Made by a program: the position numbers and the translations under genes. Positions 1 to 8,343 of a stretch of 64,000 bases of DNA are shown in pieces. The notes under the pieces were generated by a model, which did not search any database, was not told where the DNA came from, and saw only the letters and a program-made list of their open reading frames with translations. The DNA comes from Paenibacillus fonticola DSM 21315 (GTDB lineage: Bacteria; Bacillota; Bacilli; Paenibacillales; Paenibacillaceae). Where the stretch lies: contig NZ_KB907247.1 of assembly GCF_000381905.1 (NCBI RefSeq), forward strand, positions 1 through 64,000, read 5' to 3'. The stretch's first letter is position 1. Every line of letters begins with the position of its first letter.

Positions 1-152
1 ATAAACGCTGAAAGCATCTAAGCGTGAAGCCCTCCTCAAGATGAGATTTCCCAATTAGTAAGACCCCTTGAAGACGACGAGGTTGATAGGCCTGAGGTGG
101 AAGTGCAGCAATGTATGGAGCTGACAGGTACTAATCGGTCGAGGGCTTATCC
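1..152 (+). rRNA. 23S ribosomal RNA, 3' end (partial)
   Basis: The first ~150 bases match the highly conserved 3' end of bacterial 23S rRNA, including the stretch ending GGTACTAATCGGTCGAGGGC. The 5' part lies outside the window. The exact 3' end is estimated from Bacillus 23S. The following 139 bases to the first tRNA do not resemble 5S rRNA. Confidence 0.95.
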
Positions 153-291
153 AAATACTACCCACCAAAGTGACGAGAAGCTGACGAAGCTTAGTCCGAT
201 TACTTTGGCGGGGCCCGGAAGAGATGAAGGGCAAACGCAAATGAAGTTTCGTATCCAGTTTTCAGGTGATCAAGCCTGAATTGAATATTGT

Positions 292-367
292 TCCCTGATA
301 GCTCAGTCGGTAGAGCACTCGACTGTTAATCGAGTTGTCACAGGTTCGAGTCCTGTTCGGGGAGCCA
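292..367 (+). tRNA. tRNA-Asn (GTT)
   Basis: Complete cloverleaf: acceptor arm TCCCTGA pairs with TCGGGGA, anticodon loop CTGTTAA, GTTCGAGTC T-loop, CCA encoded. First tRNA of the array. Confidence 0.97.
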
Positions 368-370
368 TAT

Positions 371-462
371 GGAGAGGTGTCCGAGTTGGCCGAAGGAGCA
401 CGATTGGAAATCGTGTAGGCGTCACAAGCGTCTCGAGGGTTCGAATCCCTCTCTCTCCGCCA
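371..462 (+). tRNA. tRNA-Ser (GGA)
   Basis: Class II tRNA of 92 nt with a long variable arm. Acceptor GGAGAGG pairs with CTCTCC plus discriminator G and encoded CCA; anticodon GGA. Confidence 0.97.
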
Positions 463-531
463 TCATTATACTGAGAACTCTCGAATGGGTTCGTCAGAGC
501 ATTTAGTATCATAGCTTTATGATACATATAT

Positions 532-606
532 GGCCCGTTGGTCAAGGGGTTAAGACACCTCCCTTTCACGGAGGTAACAGGGGTTCGAATCCCCTACGGG
601 TCACCA
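532..606 (+). tRNA. tRNA-Glu (TTC)
   Basis: Cloverleaf with anticodon loop CTTTCAC, GTTCGAATC T-loop and encoded CCA. Confidence 0.97.
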
Positions 607-707
607 CCTTCATTAATATGTTTCAGTAGGGATGAGAATCCCTTGGGGCTTCGTCGGAGCGTAAGCTTCGTTAGAGCTTGAAAACCCTTCCTAGTCCTAA
701 GTTTAAC

Positions 708-737
708 TTGATTTCTAAGTGAGTTATGTGGTACAAT
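708..737 (+). promoter_or_regulatory. internal sigma-A promoter of the tRNA array
   Basis: TTGATT (708-713), an 18-bp spacer and TACAAT (732-737) lie 18 bp before tRNA-Val, in the longest gap of the array. This would let the last thirteen tRNAs be transcribed independently of the rRNA operon promoter. Seen directly; promoter activity is inferred. Confidence 0.6.
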
Positions 738-754
738 AGAAATTGTCTTTCCTC

Positions 755-830
755 GGAGGCTTAGCTCAGCTGGGAGAGCATCTGCCTTACAAGCAGAGGG
801 TCAGCGGTTCGATCCCGTTAGCCTCCACCA
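755..830 (+). tRNA. tRNA-Val (TAC)
   Basis: Acceptor GGAGGCT pairs with AGCCTCC; anticodon TAC; CCA encoded. First tRNA after the internal promoter. Confidence 0.97.
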
Positions 831-846
831 TATATTATTTTACTGA

Positions 847-926
<80 letters not shown>

Positions 927-961
927 CCCATAAAAACTGGGACCTGATTATTACTTAGTGT

Positions 962-1038
962 GGAGCCGTGGTGTAGAGGCCTAACATGCCTGCCTGTCAC
1001 GCAGGAGATCGCGGGTTCGAATCCCGTCGGCTCCGCCA
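962..1038 (+). tRNA. tRNA-Asp (GTC)
   Basis: Acceptor GGAGCCG pairs with CGGCTCC; anticodon loop CTGTCAC; CCA encoded. Confidence 0.97.
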
Positions 1039-1090
1039 TTTACATCCTCGAATAAGGGATGAGAACTAACTGTACATTTCATTCTTATAA

Positions 1091-1166
1091 GGCTCGGTAG
1101 CTCAGTCGGTAGAGCAAAGGACTGAAAATCCTTGTGTCGGCGGTTCGATTCCGTCCCGAGCCACCA
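1091..1166 (+). tRNA. tRNA-Phe (GAA)
   Basis: Acceptor GGCTCGG pairs with CCGAGCC; anticodon loop CTGAAAA; CCA encoded. Confidence 0.97.
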
Positions 1167-1189
1167 TTGATTCACTTGACAATTGAAAA

Positions 1190-1265
<76 letters not shown>

Positions 1266-1268
1266 CAT

Positions 1269-1354
1269 GGAGGCTTAGCGAAGTGGCCAAACGCAGCAGA
1301 CTGTAAATCTGTTCTCGTACGAGTTCGGTGGTTCGAATCCATCAGCCTCCACCA
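1269..1354 (+). tRNA. tRNA-Tyr (GTA)
   Basis: Class II tRNA of 86 nt; acceptor GGAGGCT pairs with AGCCTCC; anticodon loop CTGTAAA; CCA encoded. Only three bases separate it from tRNA-Thr. Confidence 0.97.
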
Positions 1355-1364
1355 GTTTTACCAT

Positions 1365-1438
1365 AGGGGCATAGTTTAAAGGTAGAACAGCGGTCTCCAA
1401 AACCGTTAGTGTGGGTTCAATTCCTGCTGCCCCTGCCA
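1365..1438 (+). tRNA. tRNA-Trp (CCA)
   Basis: Acceptor AGGGGCA pairs with TGCCCCT; anticodon loop CTCCAAA; CCA encoded. Confidence 0.97.
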
Positions 1439-1469
1439 GTTCTACAGTATAAAAAAATATTTTATTTAT

Positions 1470-1546
1470 GGCGGTCGTGGCGAAGGGGTTAACGCACCGG
1501 ATTGTGGCTCCGGCATTCGTGGGTTCAAGTCCCATCGATCGCCCCA
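1470..1546 (+). tRNA. tRNA-His (GTG)
   Basis: Anticodon GTG. The extra G at -1 characteristic of tRNA-His is encoded at 1470 opposite C73. CCA encoded. Confidence 0.96.
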
Positions 1547-1569
1547 TTTTTATCTAAAAAATCAAATAT

Positions 1570-1645
1570 TGGGGATTAGCCAAGCGGTAAGGCAACGGAC
1601 TTTGACTCCGTCATTCCATAGGTTCGAATCCTATATCCCCAGCCA
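1570..1645 (+). tRNA. tRNA-Gln (TTG)
   Basis: Acceptor TGGGGAT pairs with ATCCCCA; anticodon loop CTTTGAC; CCA encoded. Confidence 0.97.
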
Positions 1646-1651
1646 TATTAT

Positions 1652-1726
1652 GCGGACGTGGCTCAGCGGTAGAGCATCGCCTTGCCAAGGCGAGGGTCGC
1701 GGGTTCGATTCCCGTCGTCCGCTCCA
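1652..1726 (+). tRNA. tRNA-Gly (GCC)
   Basis: Acceptor GCGGACG pairs with CGTCCGC; anticodon loop TTGCCAA; CCA encoded. Confidence 0.97.
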
Positions 1727-1738
1727 TTTTTTATATAT

Positions 1739-1812
1739 GGCGCCATAGCCAAGTGGTAAGGCACAGCTCTGCAAAAGCTTTATCCCCAGTTCGAGTCTGG
1801 GTGGCGCCTCCA
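1739..1812 (+). tRNA. tRNA-Cys (GCA)
   Basis: Acceptor GGCGCCA pairs with TGGCGCC; anticodon loop CTGCAAA; CCA encoded. Confidence 0.97.
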
Positions 1813-1824
1813 TGATTCTTCTTT

Positions 1825-1910
1825 GCGGGAGTGGCGGAATCGGCAGACGCACAGGACTTAAAATCCTGCGGTAGGTTACTACCGTACCAGTTCAAGTCTG
1901 GTCTTCCGCA
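1825..1910 (+). tRNA. tRNA-Leu (TAA)
   Basis: Class II tRNA; acceptor GCGGGAG pairs with CTTCCGC (one G-T); anticodon loop CTTAAAA. CCA is not encoded: CTT follows the discriminator A, so CCA must be added after transcription. Confidence 0.95.
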
Positions 1911-1935
1911 CTTGTATAGCATAATTTTATATTAT

Positions 1936-2017
1936 GCCGATGTGGTGGAATTGGCAGACACGCCGCACTCAAAATGCGGTGCCGAGAGGCTTGCCGGTTC
2001 GAGTCCGGCCATCGGTA
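1936..2017 (+). tRNA. tRNA-Leu (CAA)
   Basis: Class II tRNA; acceptor GCCGATG pairs with CATCGGT; anticodon loop CTCAAAA. CCA is not encoded. Last tRNA of the array. Confidence 0.95.
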
Positions 2018-2022
2018 TTACG

Positions 2023-2080
2023 AAAAAGAAGGTATGTAAGATTGCTTATAACAAGCAGTTTTATATACCTTCTTTTTTTT
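2023..2080 (+). terminator. terminator of the rRNA/tRNA operon
   Basis: AAAAAGAAGGTAT (2023-2035) pairs with ATACCTTCTTTTTTTT (2065-2080), with a smaller inner hairpin between. The long T run gives a strong rho-independent terminator. Confidence 0.85.
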
Positions 2081-2386
2081 ATTATCATGCCAATTTATAA
2101 CTAAATTGCTTGAATTGCGATCAATGAGGATTAAGCAGGTACGAACAGGATCGTGCAGGGTCGAGCAATGCAGCGAGAGTCTCATATGCCTCTTTTTAAC
2201 AAAGGTCTGGATAAAGATAGGTTAAAATGCGCTATAGATCGGAACATCCTTGCATAGAAACGGCTTGGATTGCTCTCTTATAATGAGAACAAACTGCGGG
2301 TGTGGGATTGCAGACTTTATGTTGCAGTTTAAATATCTACGGGCTTATGTCTGCAGTTAAAAAGCATTGGCAAGGGAGGCAGAGAG
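2081..2386. other. intergenic region before the first glycosidase gene
   Basis: About 306 bases with no gene. A weak promoter-like pair, TTGCAG with AAATAT 17 bp downstream, lies in the last 90 bases. The ribosome binding site GGGAGG (2374-2379) for the next gene is clear. No cre site or riboswitch was recognised. Confidence 0.4.
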
Positions 2387-4450
2387 ATGTTGGCTGGCAG
2401 CGATATCGCGGTTCAAGTAAACATGAAGTCGAAGTCGCTCATGAGTGCAAGCAATGGCAAGTTAGAACTTGAAATTGATTTAGACAAAGGAGAGTTTTCT
2501 TGTAAAAGCAGCGGTTTCCCTGCAATTAAAACAACACGAAGCGCATTTAGATGGCAAGGGCGGGAATACGACACCGGACATTATGAACGCCATGTTGTGA
2601 AGGAACAGCCGCAGAAGATCGAGGACAGCTTTGGTAAAGGACTTCAGTTCGTTATTTCTCATGAATCGCCAACCCTTCCGGTTTTGGAGCAGCATTTTTA
2701 CCTTTATGAACATTCGCCGTTTTTTTTACTAAAAAGCACAATTGAAAGTGAAGAGGAAATCAAGACGAACAAGATCGTCGTAATGCGCTCTAATTCCTTG
2801 TCCTTTGACGATGAGAATGAAAGTTATGAGGATGAGCTTAACGTATTACGCGTGCCTTACGACAATGACAAGTGGGTACGTTATGTAACGGAGAAAGCGC
2901 CACTCGATACGGAAAGCTACGAAGTGACCGCTTTATTTCAGACAGAAAGCCGCCGCGGTTTAATTGCGGGCTCTATTAGCCACGATGTCTGGAAAACGGG
3001 GATCCGCATGAAGGGTGAGCTAGCGGGGAAGCTGGATGAATTTGAACTATATGCAGGAGCAGCAGGGGAAATGACGAGGGATTCACAGCCGCATGGCCAT
3101 CTTAAAGGAAAGAGAATTGAATCTCCCTTGGTATTTGTCGGCTTTTATGAAGATTACCGGGCCGGAATGGAAGCCTATGGCTGGGCCAATACGAGAGTAT
3201 CGCCGCCATTGAAATGGGAAGGGAGTGTCCCGTTTGGCTGGAACAGCTGGTCTGCGGTCATGAGTGATCTGGATTATGAAATATATACTATGACTAGCGA
3301 TTTTCTGAAAAATGAAGTACAGCCACAAGGCTTTCACAATGAAAACACGCTGTACATTAACTTTGATGCTTTTTGGGATAGACTGACGCCTGCAGAGATG
3401 GAGGACGCGCTGAAGAGAGTACGGCAAAATGGGCATAAACCCGGCACATATTGGACGCCATTTGCTTTTTGGGGCAGTCCGGCCCAGTTTGAACAGCCTG
3501 TAGAAGGAACGAACGGAAAATATAAGTATAAAGATATTTTACTGCGGGATGCGGAGGGGGAGATACTGCCGGATATTGCAGGTGGACTTGCGATTGATCC
3601 TACGCATCCTGGAACGCTGGAACGAATCGACTGGTTTACGGAAAAAATCGTCGCGGAAGGCTTCGAATATGTGAAGCTTGATTTTATGGCGCATGGCGCG
3701 CTGGAAGGACAGCATCATCATCCCGCGATTACAACTGGAAAAGCAGCATATCATTTCGGCCTGTCTTATTTGGCTCACAGACTGTCGCCGGAAAGAATCG
3801 GCAGACCTTTCTTCATTAATTTGTCGATCGCGCCGCTCTTTCCGTATTCCTTTGCGCACAGCCGCAGAATTTCATGTGACGTATTCGGAAAGATTCAGGA
3901 TACGGAATATTTGCTCAACTCGATTACCCACGGCTGGTGGATGAATGAAACGCTATACCGTTTCAATGACCCGGATCATTCCGTCGTATATAGAAGCTGC
4001 AATCAAGAATCAACGACCCGGCATGAAGGGCGCAGCCGCCTAACGGCATCCGTCATCGGAGGTACTGTGCTGCTGCTTGGGGATGATTTCAGAAATGAGG
4101 AAGCGGCTTCGCGTGCCAAGGAGTGGCTGCAAAATCAGGAGGTCATGGACGTAGCCCGTTTAGGCAAAACCTTCATACCCGTAGAGGGCAGCCTCGGCAA
4201 GCGTGCTTCGGATGTGTTTGTACTGCCTGACCCGAAGCAGCAGGACAGCGCATATATCGCCGTCTTTAACTTTGATGCCGAACAGCCGGCACAGAAGACG
4301 ATTTCATTGAAGCGTGCTGGACTGGATGGTACGGCTCGCTACAACGTATCCGACTTATGGGAAAGCAAGCACAGTCAGACATCAGGTGATCTGACAGTGA
4401 ATCTGGAGCCTGCAGAATCAAAAATTTTCAAACTGCAAAGAGAAAATTAA
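2387..4450 (+). CDS. cytoplasmic alpha-galactosidase-like glycosidase (clan GH-D)
   Basis: 687 aa, no signal peptide, so expected in the cytoplasm. The N-terminal ~270 residues look like a beta-sandwich substrate-binding domain. A TIM barrel follows, starting at PFGWNSW (~residue 280). Clan GH-D (GH27/GH36) places the nucleophile Asp in a K-x-D motif, here YVKLDF with D432, and the acid/base Asp in a later R-x-x-x-D motif, here RRISCDV with D498. The C-terminus looks like the usual all-beta domain. GGGAGG seven bases before ATG fixes the start. The next gene encodes a secreted paralogue, so the pair may act outside and inside the cell on the same substrate. The clan is fairly secure; the exact family and specificity (alpha-galactoside, beta-L-arabinopyranoside or other) are not. 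Confidence 0.75.
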   Translation: MLAGSDIAVQVNMKSKSLMSASNGKLELEIDLDKGEFSCKSSGFPAIKTTRSAFRWQGREYDTGHYERHVVKEQPQKIEDSFGKGLQFVISHESPTLPVLEQHFYLYEHSPFFLLKSTIESEEEIKTNKIVVMRSNSLSFDDENESYEDELNVLRVPYDNDKWVRYVTEKAPLDTESYEVTALFQTESRRGLIAGSISHDVWKTGIRMKGELAGKLDEFELYAGAAGEMTRDSQPHGHLKGKRIESPLVFVGFYEDYRAGMEAYGWANTRVSPPLKWEGSVPFGWNSWSAVMSDLDYEIYTMTSDFLKNEVQPQGFHNENTLYINFDAFWDRLTPAEMEDALKRVRQNGHKPGTYWTPFAFWGSPAQFEQPVEGTNGKYKYKDILLRDAEGEILPDIAGGLAIDPTHPGTLERIDWFTEKIVAEGFEYVKLDFMAHGALEGQHHHPAITTGKAAYHFGLSYLAHRLSPERIGRPFFINLSIAPLFPYSFAHSRRISCDVFGKIQDTEYLLNSITHGWWMNETLYRFNDPDHSVVYRSCNQESTTRHEGRSRLTASVIGGTVLLLGDDFRNEEAASRAKEWLQNQEVMDVARLGKTFIPVEGSLGKRASDVFVLPDPKQQDSAYIAVFNFDAEQPAQKTISLKRAGLDGTARYNVSDLWESKHSQTSGDLTVNLEPAESKIFKLQREN

Positions 4451-4527
4451 TATAGGCAGCACGAAGAGGCAGCATTGCAGCTTTTTGAACCGGTCATTAT
4501 CAGTTTGATTAACGAGGAGGGATTCTC

Positions 4528-7176
4528 TTGCGTATCCAACGATTCAGGTTTATGAAAAGTTCTATCATGGCAATACTATCCGCCATGTTCGTGTTCTCTT
4601 TGCTAGGAGCTTCTATTGCTAGCGCAAATGAAAGCACTGCTGTTCAAGGTATGTCTAGCAATGAGCCGTCATCTGCAAGCCTTTTGTCGTCCAATACAAG
4701 CACAGCAGCATATGAAGCAGAATCAACTCTGAATACTTTAACGGGGAATGCCGAAGCAGTAAATTGCGGCTTCTGTTCGGGCGGGAAGAAAGTAGGAAAT
4801 TTGTACGGCGGGGCCACTCTGCAATTTAATGAAGTGAACGTGGACGAAGCGGGTGTTTACACCATGACTGTACATTACATTTCGGGAGATTCCCGTTCGG
4901 CATCAATCTCCGTGAATGGCGCAGAGAAGGAAAATCTCAGTTTTCCGAAGACAGCGGACTGGGATACGCTTGGCCAGTACGACATTCAAATTTATTTGCA
5001 GCAGGGAAGCAATACAATATTGTTCGATGACGACGGGAGCTATTCGCCTGATTTCGACAAAATTGAGCTGAGCTTTGATTCGGATGGCAACGGCGGTTCA
5101 GGCAGTGACGGCAGCATCGGGGATCTCGGCCAGTCTATCCAAGTGACACAGTATAATTCGATCACTCTGACTGAATATACCAATGGGATCAAGGTAGCCA
5201 ATCCATCCTATGAGCTTCTTTATAATACGAATTCAGGCTTGGCACAATACAATTGGAATGGAAAAACAGTCGCCAAAGGCATTTATAGTACAGTTCAGCT
5301 TGCTCAGACATTGGCCAGCAAAGATTATGGCCACCATTCCTTTAACAGCAATGAAGTCGTACCATTCCAGGACGCGACGGGTGAGGGAATCCGCATAACG
5401 ATTCATAATGAGGAGCAGGGCCGGCCAACACTTCAACAAATCTACTATGTGTATAATAATGCCCCTTATTTGCTTACAGAAACCGTTGTGCAGCAGAGTG
5501 TCCCATTAACGACGAATAACATAGCTCCTATCGTTATCGATGCCAAGGGCGGCCTTCATATCGGTACCGATGGAGATCATCGTGTCCTCGTCGCTCCATT
5601 CGATAATGACAGCTGGTCCAGATATCAGTCGAAAACGATCAATACGAATCTGAACAATGATAATTATGTAAGTTCAGAGCTGACGGCGGTTTTTGATAAT
5701 TCAAGCCGGAACGGGCTGGTCATCGGCTCGGTGACACATGATACGTGGAAGACGGGCATTTATTGGAGCGGCTCGGAAAATAAACTGAACAAGCTGCGCG
5801 TATTTGGAGGCTTCACTTCACAAACCTCGACGCGCGACACCATTGAACATGGCTATGTGACAGGTACGCAAATTGCTTCGCCTAAAATCTTTGTTGGCTT
5901 CTATGACGATTATCGGGATGGCCTTGAGGGCTTCGGTGAAATGAATGCAGCCATTAGCCCGCCGCTAGTGTTTGGCCCGGGCATTCCGCAGGGAGTTCCC
6001 GTCGGCTGGAATAGCTGGGGTGCGCATGAGAGCGCGCTAAGCTATGACAAGGCGGCAGCCGCCTCGAACTATTTTAAAGAGAAGCTGCAGAATCAGTCTT
6101 TTCATAACAATGGGGATTTATATATTAATCTTGATTCTTACTGGGACAACATGACAGATCAGCAGCTGTCTGAACTGGTGACTCTGATTCATAACAATGG
6201 ACAGAAGGCTGGCATTTACTATTCGCCATTCGTTTATTGGGGAGATAATTTAGACCAGGTTGTGGAGGGAACCAACGGACAGTATACGTACGGCGACATT
6301 GTTCTGCGCGATCAGAACAACAACCCTCTGCCGACATTGGACGGCGCTTATCCGGTTGACCCTACGCATCCGGCAGCGAAGCAGCGCATAACCTACTACA
6401 TGAACAGGTTCAAGGATAAAGGCTTCGAGTATATCAAAATTGATTTTCTGACGCATGGGGCATTGGAAGGCCAGCATTTCGACCCGCAGGTGCAAACCGG
6501 AATTCAGGCGTATAATCAGGGAATGGCTTACCTGAATGACGCTTTGGACGATTCCATGTTCATCAGCGCTTCGATCGCTCCGCTATTCCCAAGCCAATAT
6601 GCGCACAGCCGGCGGATTTCCTGCGACATCGACGGAAGCATCGGCAGCACCGAGTATCAGCTTAACAATCTTACTTACGGCTGGTGGCAAAACGGCACGA
6701 TTTATCATTACACGGATCCGGACTACATGACCCTTGCCAAGGGAGGTTCGTTTGAAGGTGCACAATCGCGCGTCAATGCGGCGGCTATTTCGGGAACGGT
6801 GTATTTGAACTCGGATGATGTAAGCAGTCAGACAGCGCGGCAGTATATGGAGGCGCTTCTAACCAAGCCGCAAATAAATGCGTTGGCCCTGAAAGGCAAA
6901 GCTTTCAGGCCTGTGGAAGGCAACACGGGTATAAACGCGGCGAATATGTTCGTATTATCCGACAATGGAACGCATTATTTGGCTGTCTTCAACTATACGC
7001 AAAATAATGTGGAGCAACCGATCGATTTGACGCGTGCCGGTATAGAGAACAATACGGTCTCGTCATATAAAGTAACCGATATGTGGACGGAGCAATTGGA
7101 TATTCGACCCGCTTCCTTTACGATCTCTTTAAAGGGAGCGGAATCGAAATTGTATAAAATAGAGCCGAATAATTGA
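4528..7176 (+). CDS. secreted alpha-galactosidase-like glycosidase with CBM35-like domain
   Basis: 882 aa. Starts at TTG, supported by GAGGAGG seven bases upstream; the ATG 24 bases later has no such site. A Sec signal peptide ends near ASIASA (~residue 33). Residues ~60-185 form a CBM35/CBM6-like carbohydrate-binding beta-sandwich (YEAE start, NTILFDDDG toward the end), followed by a short Gly/Ser/Asp-rich linker. The rest is homologous to the preceding 687-aa protein along its full length, with GWNSWG, YIKIDF (candidate nucleophile D639) and RRISCDI (candidate acid/base D700). There is no SLH or LPXTG anchor, so it is probably released or held by sugar binding. It likely trims extracellular polysaccharide side chains. 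It follows its paralogue by 77 bases with no terminator, suggesting one operon. Confidence 0.75.
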   Translation: MRIQRFRFMKSSIMAILSAMFVFSLLGASIASANESTAVQGMSSNEPSSASLLSSNTSTAAYEAESTLNTLTGNAEAVNCGFCSGGKKVGNLYGGATLQFNEVNVDEAGVYTMTVHYISGDSRSASISVNGAEKENLSFPKTADWDTLGQYDIQIYLQQGSNTILFDDDGSYSPDFDKIELSFDSDGNGGSGSDGSIGDLGQSIQVTQYNSITLTEYTNGIKVANPSYELLYNTNSGLAQYNWNGKTVAKGIYSTVQLAQTLASKDYGHHSFNSNEVVPFQDATGEGIRITIHNEEQGRPTLQQIYYVYNNAPYLLTETVVQQSVPLTTNNIAPIVIDAKGGLHIGTDGDHRVLVAPFDNDSWSRYQSKTINTNLNNDNYVSSELTAVFDNSSRNGLVIGSVTHDTWKTGIYWSGSENKLNKLRVFGGFTSQTSTRDTIEHGYVTGTQIASPKIFVGFYDDYRDGLEGFGEMNAAISPPLVFGPGIPQGVPVGWNSWGAHESALSYDKAAAASNYFKEKLQNQSFHNNGDLYINLDSYWDNMTDQQLSELVTLIHNNGQKAGIYYSPFVYWGDNLDQVVEGTNGQYTYGDIVLRDQNNNPLPTLDGAYPVDPTHPAAKQRITYYMNRFKDKGFEYIKIDFLTHGALEGQHFDPQVQTGIQAYNQGMAYLNDALDDSMFISASIAPLFPSQYAHSRRISCDIDGSIGSTEYQLNNLTYGWWQNGTIYHYTDPDYMTLAKGGSFEGAQSRVNAAAISGTVYLNSDDVSSQTARQYMEALLTKPQINALALKGKAFRPVEGNTGINAANMFVLSDNGTHYLAVFNYTQNNVEQPIDLTRAGIENNTVSSYKVTDMWTEQLDIRPASFTISLKGAESKLYKIEPNN

Positions 7177-7266
7177 CTTTAACCCCAGCCCGGTATATTT
7201 TGGGTAGGAGAAGGATGTTCTTCTAGGAGGAACCTCTCGCATTTTTCGAAGGAGGCGTATTACTGC

Positions 7267-8094
7267 ATGAATAACGTACAATCTGCCGTGACCTTGTCGA
7301 ATGGAGAGCAAATGCCGTGGTTGGGTCTTGGCGTATTCAAAGTAAGCGATGGTCAAGAGGTCATCGATTCCGTAGGAACGGCGATCAAAAATGGGTACAG
7401 AAGCATCGACACAGCGGCTTTATATGATAATGAAGAAGGCGTCGGCCAAGCGATCAGAGCCTCGAGCGTCCCACGTGAACAGTTGTTCATCACGACGAAG
7501 GTGTGGAACTCCGATCAAGGCTATGAGAGCACGCTGAAAGCTTTTGATACGAGCATGGGCAAGCTTGGGCTCGATTATCTTGATCTTTATTTGATTCATT
7601 GGCCTGTGAAAGGAAAGTACAAAGAAACCTGGAAAGCGCTCGAAAAGCTGCATAAAGAGGGTAAAGTCCGCTCCATCGGCGTATCCAACTTCCAAATTCA
7701 TCATTTGCAGGATTTGCTGGAGGACGCGGAGGTTAGGCCGGTTGTCAACCAGGTGGAATTGCATCCGCTGCTCAGCCAGGTCGAGCTGCGCGAGTATTGC
7801 AAGTCCCAGGGCATCCAGATTGAAGCTTGGTCCCCTCTCGCTCAAGGCAAGCTGCTGAATAATGAAGTATTGAAGGCAATCGGCGCCAAATACGGCAAAT
7901 CAACGGCCCAAGTTATTATCCGGTGGGATTTGCAGAATGAAATTGTGACGATTCCGAAATCGGCGAATGAGCAGCGGATTATCGAAAACGCCGACGTATT
8001 TGATTTCGAGCTAACACCGGAAGAGCTGGAGCAAATTAACGGCTTGAATCAAAACCAGCGAATCGGCGCCGATCCGGACAACTTTAACTTATAA
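7267..8094 (+). CDS. aldo/keto reductase
   Basis: 275 aa, the usual length of the AKR superfamily, most like the AKR5-type 2,5-diketo-D-gluconate/glyoxal reductases of Bacillus (YvgN/YtbE). The catalytic tetrad is visible as D48 (SIDTAALYDNE), Y53, K78 (TTKVW) and H111 (LIHWP). The C-terminal IPKSANEQRI motif binds NADPH. It reduces an aldehyde or ketone, sugar-derived or toxic, in the cytosol. AAGGAGG ten bases before ATG supports the start. It lies 90 bases behind the secreted glycosidase and is followed by a terminator, so it may be the last gene of that operon. The physiological substrate cannot be read from sequence. Confidence 0.9.
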   Translation: MNNVQSAVTLSNGEQMPWLGLGVFKVSDGQEVIDSVGTAIKNGYRSIDTAALYDNEEGVGQAIRASSVPREQLFITTKVWNSDQGYESTLKAFDTSMGKLGLDYLDLYLIHWPVKGKYKETWKALEKLHKEGKVRSIGVSNFQIHHLQDLLEDAEVRPVVNQVELHPLLSQVELREYCKSQGIQIEAWSPLAQGKLLNNEVLKAIGAKYGKSTAQVIIRWDLQNEIVTIPKSANEQRIIENADVFDFELTPEELEQINGLNQNQRIGADPDNFNL

Positions 8095-8140
8095 GCTCAA
8101 CCTTCAGACCATCAACCTTCAGATCATCAGCGTCCAGATC

Positions 8141-8184
8141 ATCGCGCTTTCCTCGCTCAATGGCAGGGAAGCGCGATTTTTTTT
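8141..8184 (+). terminator. terminator after the aldo/keto reductase
   Basis: ATCGCGCTTTCC (8141-8152) pairs with GGGAAGCGCGAT (8166-8177), followed by a run of T. Confidence 0.9.
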
Positions 8185-8343
8185 AGAACACTGCCTCTTA
8201 AAATGGTCCAGTCTCGTATTCACCGGTGCTTTGCTGAAGTATAGGCAGCTTTAGACAACCCATTTCCTTTCCTCAGTACCTTAACCTTTTATGAACCTGG
8301 GCGTTCATACCTAATCATGTTCTAATAACTCTTAAACGTTCCT

